Of a stretch of 64,000 nucleotides of DNA, positions 59,598 to 64,000 are shown one piece after another. Source of the stretch: Hymenobacter citatus. Its GTDB lineage: Bacteria; Bacteroidota; Bacteroidia; Cytophagales; Hymenobacteraceae. Both the position numbers and the translations under genes were made by a program. Location of the stretch: assembly GCF_014333615.1 (NCBI RefSeq), contig NZ_JACSCY010000013.1:1-64000 (forward strand). Reading direction: 5' to 3'. Below the pieces are notes generated by a model, which searched no databases, had not been told where the DNA came from, and saw nothing but the letters and a program-made list of their open reading frames with translations. Position 1 is the stretch's first letter; every line of letters begins with the position of its first letter.

Positions 59598-62213
59598 ATG
59601 AAAAGAAAAGACGATTCCGCCGCTCCCCGCGCCTCCCGCGCGAAGGCTGCCCGCACTCCGCAAGAAACGGGTGCTCCCACCGCAGCGGTTACCATCAATC
59701 AGGTAGCCCGCGAATTTTTCACTTCCAACGAAACCCTTATTCCCTATCGCCAGTTGGCGCGCCGCCTCGGCGTGACTACCAAGGAACAGCGCGAAGTGCT
59801 CTTCGGTCACCTGCGCACCCTGCGCGATACCGGGCAGCTGGAGATGGTTGGCAACGACGAGTATCGGTTAGCGGGTGCCGAGCCGGCCGCACCAGCACCC
59901 GTTGCTACGCCCGAAGTAGCTCCCGCAGAGTCTACCCCAGAGGCTGCTAAGGGTAGCAAGAAATCGAAGTACGCGGCCGCCAAGCAGCGCCAACCCGAGG
60001 CGTCTATCCCCGCGCAAGAAGCTGCCGAGGAGGAGAACCAATTGACCGCAAAAGGCCGGCCGGTAGAAGCTGAGTTTGGCAAAGACCCCGTAATTCACCG
60101 CCGCCGCGAGGCTGGCTTCGACCACGCCGGCGACGTGCGCCACCAGAAGAAACGCCGCGCCGAGCGAGATGCTGAGCGCCCCGGCGAGTACATCACTGGC
60201 CGCGTGGATCTGGCTACCCAGAAGTTTGCTTTTGTAGTGAGCGAAGAGTCGGAGGAAGATGTGCGCGTGTTCACCGACCGCCTCATGTTTGCGATGGACG
60301 GCGACACGGTGCGCGTGCGGTTGCGCGGTCAGCGCGACGGCCGGCCGGTAGGCGACGTGGTAGAAATACTGAAGCGCGAGAAGGACACCGTAGTAGGTCG
60401 CCTGATGACGCAGAACGCCGGCTTTGGCTTCGTGAAACCCGACTACCGCAAGCTCTACTTCGACGTGTTTGTGCCAACTGATGGGCTGCACGAAGCCCGC
60501 GACGGCGAGAAGGTGCTCGTAAAAATCACGGAGTGGCCCGAGGACCCCGGCCGCCAGCCCGTAGGCGAGGTGGTACGCAGCTTCGGCCAGGCCGGTGAGA
60601 ACGAAGCCGAGATCAATGCCATCATGGCGGAGTTTGGGCTGCCGTTTGAATTTCCAGCCGAGGTAGAAGCCGAGTCAGAAGCCATTCCAGACGTCATCTC
60701 CGCGAAGGAAATCAAGCGCCGCCGCGACTTCCGCGACGTGACCACCTTCACCATCGACCCGGCCGATGCCAAGGACTTCGACGACGCCTTGTCGTTGCGC
60801 CAGCTGGAAAACGGGCACTGGGAGGTAGGCGTGCACATTGCCGATGTAACCCACTACGTGCGCCCCGATACGGCCCTGGAAAAGGAGGCCGAGTTCCGGG
60901 CTACCTCCGTGTACCTGGTCGACCGCGTGATTCCGATGCTGCCCGAGCGCCTCTCGAATGGCCTGTGCTCCCTGCGGCCCAACGAGGACAAGCTGACCTT
61001 CTCGGCCGTGTTTGAACTGGACGAAAAGGGCAAGCTTTACGACGCGTGGTACGGCAAAACTATCATCCACTCCGACCGACGCTTTGCTTATGAGGAAGCG
61101 CAGGAGCGTATCGAAACCAAAGAGGGCGACTACGCCACCGAGGTGAATCTGCTCAACGACATCGCCAAAAAGCTGAACACCCAGCGCTTCAAGAAAGGCG
61201 CTATCAGCTTCGAGACACAGGAGGTGAAGTTTCGGCTGGATGAGAACGGCAAGCCGGTGGGCGTGTATGTGAAAGAGCGCAAGGATGCCCACAAGATGAT
61301 TGAGGAGTTCATGCTACTCGCCAACCGCAAGGTGGCCGAGTACGTGTACAAAATCAAAGCGCGCAAGCCGCGCATGACGATGGTGTACCGCATTCACGAA
61401 GCGCCCGACCCTGACCGTTTGCAAAACTTCGCTCTGTTTGCCCAGAAGTTCGGGCACACGCTAGACCTTACCAACCCCAAAAAGCTCAGCACCGAGCTGA
61501 ACGATTTGTCGGAGGAGGTAGTGGGCAAGCCCGAGCAAAACGTGATTCAGACGCTGGCTATCCGTACCATGTCGAAGGCCATTTATAGCACCGAGCCCAT
61601 TGGGCACTTCGGCCTGGCCTTCGAGCACTACACGCACTTCACCTCGCCCATCCGCCGCTACCCCGATATGATGGTGCACCGCCTGCTGGAGCATTATCTC
61701 GAAGGAGGTAAGAACGTACCCGCAGAGCCAGTAGAAGAGGAGTGCAAGCACTCTTCGGAGCGCGAGAAGCGCGCCGCCACCGCCGAGCGGGCCAGCATCA
61801 AATACAAGCAGGTAGAGTACATGGCCGATGAAATTGGGGCCGAGTTTACCGGCGTGGTGTCGGGCCTGACGGAGTGGGGCGTGTATGTCGAAATCCAGGA
61901 AAACAAGTGCGAAGGTATGGTCCGCATCAGCGACATTCCCGGTGACTACTTCGAGCTGGACAAAGACAACTACCGCTTGGTAGGGAAGAAAACTCACCGC
62001 ATCATTCAGTTCGGCGACCCGCTGCAAGTAGTGGTGAAATCCGCCAACCTGCTCGACCGTACCATCGATTTTGAGTTGGTAGACCGCCGGCCCGATGCTG
62101 TGAAGCGCCGTGAGAAAGACGAGAAGCGCGGCAACCGCGGGGGCAGCCGCCACGGCGGTGGCAAGGACAGCGGCGGCAAACCGGGCAAAGGCAGCAGCAA
62201 GCGCCGCCGGTAG
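59598..62213 (+). CDS. rnr: Ribonuclease R
   Basis: 871 residues from the ATG at 59598; the frame upstream lies in repeat R9 and in the promoter area. Order of domains: N-terminal winged helix (about 25-85), a Pro/Ala/Glu-rich linker, cold-shock domains (about 190-350), the RNB exonuclease core with DPADAKDFDDALSL (catalytic Asp) and a C-terminal S1 domain (GVVSGLTEWGVYVEIQENK). The last 40 residues are Lys/Arg/Gly-rich. It degrades structured RNA 3' to 5'. It is followed by palindrome R10. Confidence 0.95.
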   Translation: MKRKDDSAAPRASRAKAARTPQETGAPTAAVTINQVAREFFTSNETLIPYRQLARRLGVTTKEQREVLFGHLRTLRDTGQLEMVGNDEYRLAGAEPAAPAPVATPEVAPAESTPEAAKGSKKSKYAAAKQRQPEASIPAQEAAEEENQLTAKGRPVEAEFGKDPVIHRRREAGFDHAGDVRHQKKRRAERDAERPGEYITGRVDLATQKFAFVVSEESEEDVRVFTDRLMFAMDGDTVRVRLRGQRDGRPVGDVVEILKREKDTVVGRLMTQNAGFGFVKPDYRKLYFDVFVPTDGLHEARDGEKVLVKITEWPEDPGRQPVGEVVRSFGQAGENEAEINAIMAEFGLPFEFPAEVEAESEAIPDVISAKEIKRRRDFRDVTTFTIDPADAKDFDDALSLRQLENGHWEVGVHIADVTHYVRPDTALEKEAEFRATSVYLVDRVIPMLPERLSNGLCSLRPNEDKLTFSAVFELDEKGKLYDAWYGKTIIHSDRRFAYEEAQERIETKEGDYATEVNLLNDIAKKLNTQRFKKGAISFETQEVKFRLDENGKPVGVYVKERKDAHKMIEEFMLLANRKVAEYVYKIKARKPRMTMVYRIHEAPDPDRLQNFALFAQKFGHTLDLTNPKKLSTELNDLSEEVVGKPEQNVIQTLAIRTMSKAIYSTEPIGHFGLAFEHYTHFTSPIRRYPDMMVHRLLEHYLEGGKNVPAEPVEEECKHSSEREKRAATAERASIKYKQVEYMADEIGAEFTGVVSGLTEWGVYVEIQENKCEGMVRISDIPGDYFELDKDNYRLVGKKTHRIIQFGDPLQVVVKSANLLDRTIDFELVDRRPDAVKRREKDEKRGNRGGSRHGGGKDSGGKPGKGSSKRRR

Positions 62214-62227
62214 AAACGTGTTGCTTG

Positions 62228-62330
62228 AAAGAACGTCATGCTGAACTGGCCGAGCATCTCGCATGCTGATGGTAGATACTATCTACCATCAGCATGCGAG
62301 ATGCTCGGCCAGTTCAGCATGACGTTCTTT
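62228..62330. repeat. Perfect 103-base palindrome R10
   Basis: Two 51-base arms (62228-62278 and 62280-62330) with one centre base, no mismatch. Starts AAAGAACGTCATGCTGAACTGG and has the common core GGTAGATACTATCTACC. It sits between rnr and the prenyl synthetase gene. Confidence 0.95.
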
Positions 62331-62407
62331 TGTTTCACGTGTAGTTGCTTTCGCCCTACCCATCTTTCCGTTGTACCTTGCTTGCCTCATCCCATCATCT
62401 GCCTTCT

Positions 62408-63379
62408 GTGGATATTTCTGCCCTTACACGCACGATCAACGACCAATTGGCCCTCCTGTCTTACGGCGACCAACCTACGGCGCTGTACGAACCCATTCGA
62501 TACATTATGGCCCTTGGCGGCAAGCGTATCCGGCCACTGCTCACGCTTCTCGGCGCCCAGCTCTTCACCAAAGACCTAGCGCCTATTCTGAAGCCCGCGC
62601 TGGCCACTGAGGTATTTCACAACTTCACGCTCCTGCACGACGACCTGATGGACCAGGCACCCCTACGCCGGGGTCAGGCCACTGTGCACGAAAAATGGAA
62701 CCCCAATGTGGCCATTCTGAGTGGCGACGTGATGCTGGTGCGGGCCTACGAGCTGTTCTTTGATGTGCCTAGTGCGCTCCTATCTACCGTGCTGCGCCGC
62801 TTCAGCCAAACGGCCGCCGAAGTATGCGAAGGGCAGCAATGGGACATGAATTTTGAAACAGACTCTGAAGTAAGCATCGCGCAGTACCTCGATATGATCC
62901 GGCTGAAGACGGCCGTATTGCTTGGGTTTGCGTTGGAGTTGGGTGCCCTGCTCGGCGGTGCATCCGTCACTGAGGCCGACAAATTGCGGCAGTTTGGGAC
63001 GGCCATCGGCATAGCCTTCCAGCTCCGCGACGACCTCCTGGATGTGTACGGCGACGCGGCTACCTTCGGCAAGCGGGTAGGGGGCGACATCGTATCAGAC
63101 AAGAAAACCTTTCTGCTGCTTACGGCTCAGGCGCAAGCTACGGCTGCCCAGCAAGCGGTATTGCAGCAGTATATCGGGCATCCTGTTGCTGATGCTGAGG
63201 ACAAGGTACAAGCCGTCACGGCCGTGTACGATGAGCTCAATATTCGCTTCCAAACGGAGGTGATCATCAACGAATATTTTGAGGCGGCGCTGGCACACTT
63301 GGAGCAGGTAACCGTATCTGCGCCGCGCAAAGAACCTTTGCGGCAACTGGCGCTCCAGCTGATGGAACGTGAAAGGTAG
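62408..63379 (+). CDS. Polyprenyl (isoprenoid) diphosphate synthase
   Basis: About 323 residues from a GTG at 62408; the frame starting at 62345 would begin only 15 bases after R10 and covers a -7-like TACCTTGC. Aspartate-rich motifs are DDLMD in FTLLHDDLMDQAPLRRGQ and DDLLD in FQLRDDLLDVYGD. It extends isoprenoid chains from IPP, for quinones or cell-wall carriers. The chain length is not evident. Confidence 0.93.
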   Translation: MDISALTRTINDQLALLSYGDQPTALYEPIRYIMALGGKRIRPLLTLLGAQLFTKDLAPILKPALATEVFHNFTLLHDDLMDQAPLRRGQATVHEKWNPNVAILSGDVMLVRAYELFFDVPSALLSTVLRRFSQTAAEVCEGQQWDMNFETDSEVSIAQYLDMIRLKTAVLLGFALELGALLGGASVTEADKLRQFGTAIGIAFQLRDDLLDVYGDAATFGKRVGGDIVSDKKTFLLLTAQAQATAAQQAVLQQYIGHPVADAEDKVQAVTAVYDELNIRFQTEVIINEYFEAALAHLEQVTVSAPRKEPLRQLALQLMERER

Positions 63380-63408
63380 CCGCATTTCCACTCGACTTCA
63401 CTCTTCCT

Positions 63409-64000
63409 ATGGATATTACCCTGATTCTGGTCGTGCTGACGGCCATTATTTCCGTCTACGCTTGGTCGAACCCGACCTTCCTAGACAAATGGATTCTAAG
63501 CCCCTTCCTAGTAGCCAAGCGCCAAGAATACTACCGCTTCCTCACCTCCGGCTTCCTGCACGCCGACTGGATGCACTTGCTCTTCAACATGTTTGCCTTC
63601 TTCTCCTTCGGGCAGCTGGTGCAAGGTGGCTTCGAGCAGATTTTTGGATTTGAAGGCAGCCTGTGGCGCTACCTACTGCTGTACCTAGGCGGCATCATCG
63701 TTTCTGATATTCCCACCTACCTTCGACACCGCCAAGACCCCGGCTACCGCAGCCTGGGTGCGTCGGGTGGGGTAGCGTCTGTTATCTTCTCCGGCATCCT
63801 GTTTCAGCCTATTGGCGGCATCCACATCTTTCCGATTCCCTTTAGCATCCCCGGCTTCATATTTGGCTTCCTCTATCTGGGGTATTCCTACTATATGGGC
63901 CGCCGCTCGGGTGATAATATCAATCACGATGCGCACTTCTATGGCGCTTTGTATGGAGCAGTGCTCACGTTGTTCTTTATTCCTCAAATAGGTCCGTACT
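63409..64000 (+). CDS. Rhomboid-family intramembrane serine protease (partial, 3' end missing)
   Basis: An open frame from the ATG at 63409 runs off the right edge. Visible residues (about 197) have a first membrane helix, HADWMHLLFNMFAFF in the L1/TM2 region, the catalytic Ser in SLGASGGVASVIFSG and the catalytic His in NHDAHFYGALYGAVL. These are the hallmarks of rhomboid proteases. It lies 29 bases after the prenyl synthetase gene, so probably in one transcription unit. The end of the protein is unseen. Confidence 0.88.
   Translation, partial: MDITLILVVLTAIISVYAWSNPTFLDKWILSPFLVAKRQEYYRFLTSGFLHADWMHLLFNMFAFFSFGQLVQGGFEQIFGFEGSLWRYLLLYLGGIIVSDIPTYLRHRQDPGYRSLGASGGVASVIFSGILFQPIGGIHIFPIPFSIPGFIFGFLYLGYSYYMGRRSGDNINHDAHFYGALYGAVLTLFFIPQIGPY

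Noticed and set aside
11172..62330. Insertion sequences or CRISPR as the explanation for the repeats
   Set aside because: The repeats are single palindromes in gaps, not direct repeats with regular spacers, and no transposase or cas gene is present.
1..64000. tRNA genes
   Set aside because: I looked in the gaps for cloverleaf patterns and the GGTTCGAATCC-type T-arm and found none; a tRNA search program would be decisive.

Overview
The window comes from a high-GC member of the Bacteroidota, most likely a Hymenobacter-like Cytophagales bacterium. Three things point there: promoters of the Bacteroidota type (TTG, an 18-19 base spacer, then TAnnTTTG) instead of classical -35/-10 boxes; carboxypeptidase-regulatory/TonB-type domains; and family members typical of that group. 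No transposase, prophage, CRISPR array or tRNA gene is visible. Nearly all genes are chromosomal housekeeping or conserved accessory genes.

Layout. Bases 1-20 are the 5' end of a minus-strand 16S rRNA gene, preceded (20-670) by four tandem rRNA promoters. 0.9-4.2 kb holds an MBL hydrolase, an RluE-like pseudouridine synthase, a cold-shock-domain protein and RlmF. 4.3-9.4 kb (minus) holds dihydrolipoyl dehydrogenase, then a cluster of three Roadblock/LC7-like paralogues and a one-TM regulatory-domain protein, with an FNR-like regulator upstream and two FNR-type boxes between them. 9.5-19.8 kb has an M1 peptidase, a carbamoyltransferase, a truncated globin, both other subunits of 2-oxoglutarate dehydrogenase (sucA, sucB) and a yellow/MRJP-like lipoprotein. 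20-29.7 kb has ComF, an AhpD-like pair, an ECF sigma/anti-sigma-TonB pair, a MarR-GNAT fusion with a perfect operator palindrome, a VWA lipoprotein-like protein and exonuclease III. 30-42 kb (plus) has a DUF4175 coiled-coil protein, an RsbW-like kinase, YbeY, an ATE-like transferase, MnmG, a methyltransferase, an Ig-like lipoprotein and an FAD/Rieske oxidoreductase.

At 42.18-42.80 kb an 800-base gene-free stretch holds about 20 DnaA-box-like sites next to an A/T-rich block; this is my best candidate for the chromosomal replication origin. A second small DnaA-box cluster lies at 43.97-44.09 kb. Right of it follow a phosphate permease, GlyRS, a DUF433/DUF5615 toxin-antitoxin pair, an RND exporter, IleRS, LspA, an aldo/keto reductase, a fused oligopeptide ABC ATPase, RNase R, a polyprenyl synthetase and a truncated rhomboid gene at the right edge.

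A second layer overlies the genes: at least ten long palindromes (about 70-220 bases, one a 103-base palindrome perfect but for its central base) sit in intergenic gaps and share outer ends of the type YGTCATNCYGAGC. They look like a dispersed, mobile or formerly mobile repeat family that also serves as transcript ends. A different, smaller inverted repeat has entered the coding sequence of ileS in frame. Gene direction (mostly minus left of 25 kb, mostly plus from 46 kb) fits replication away from the proposed origin.
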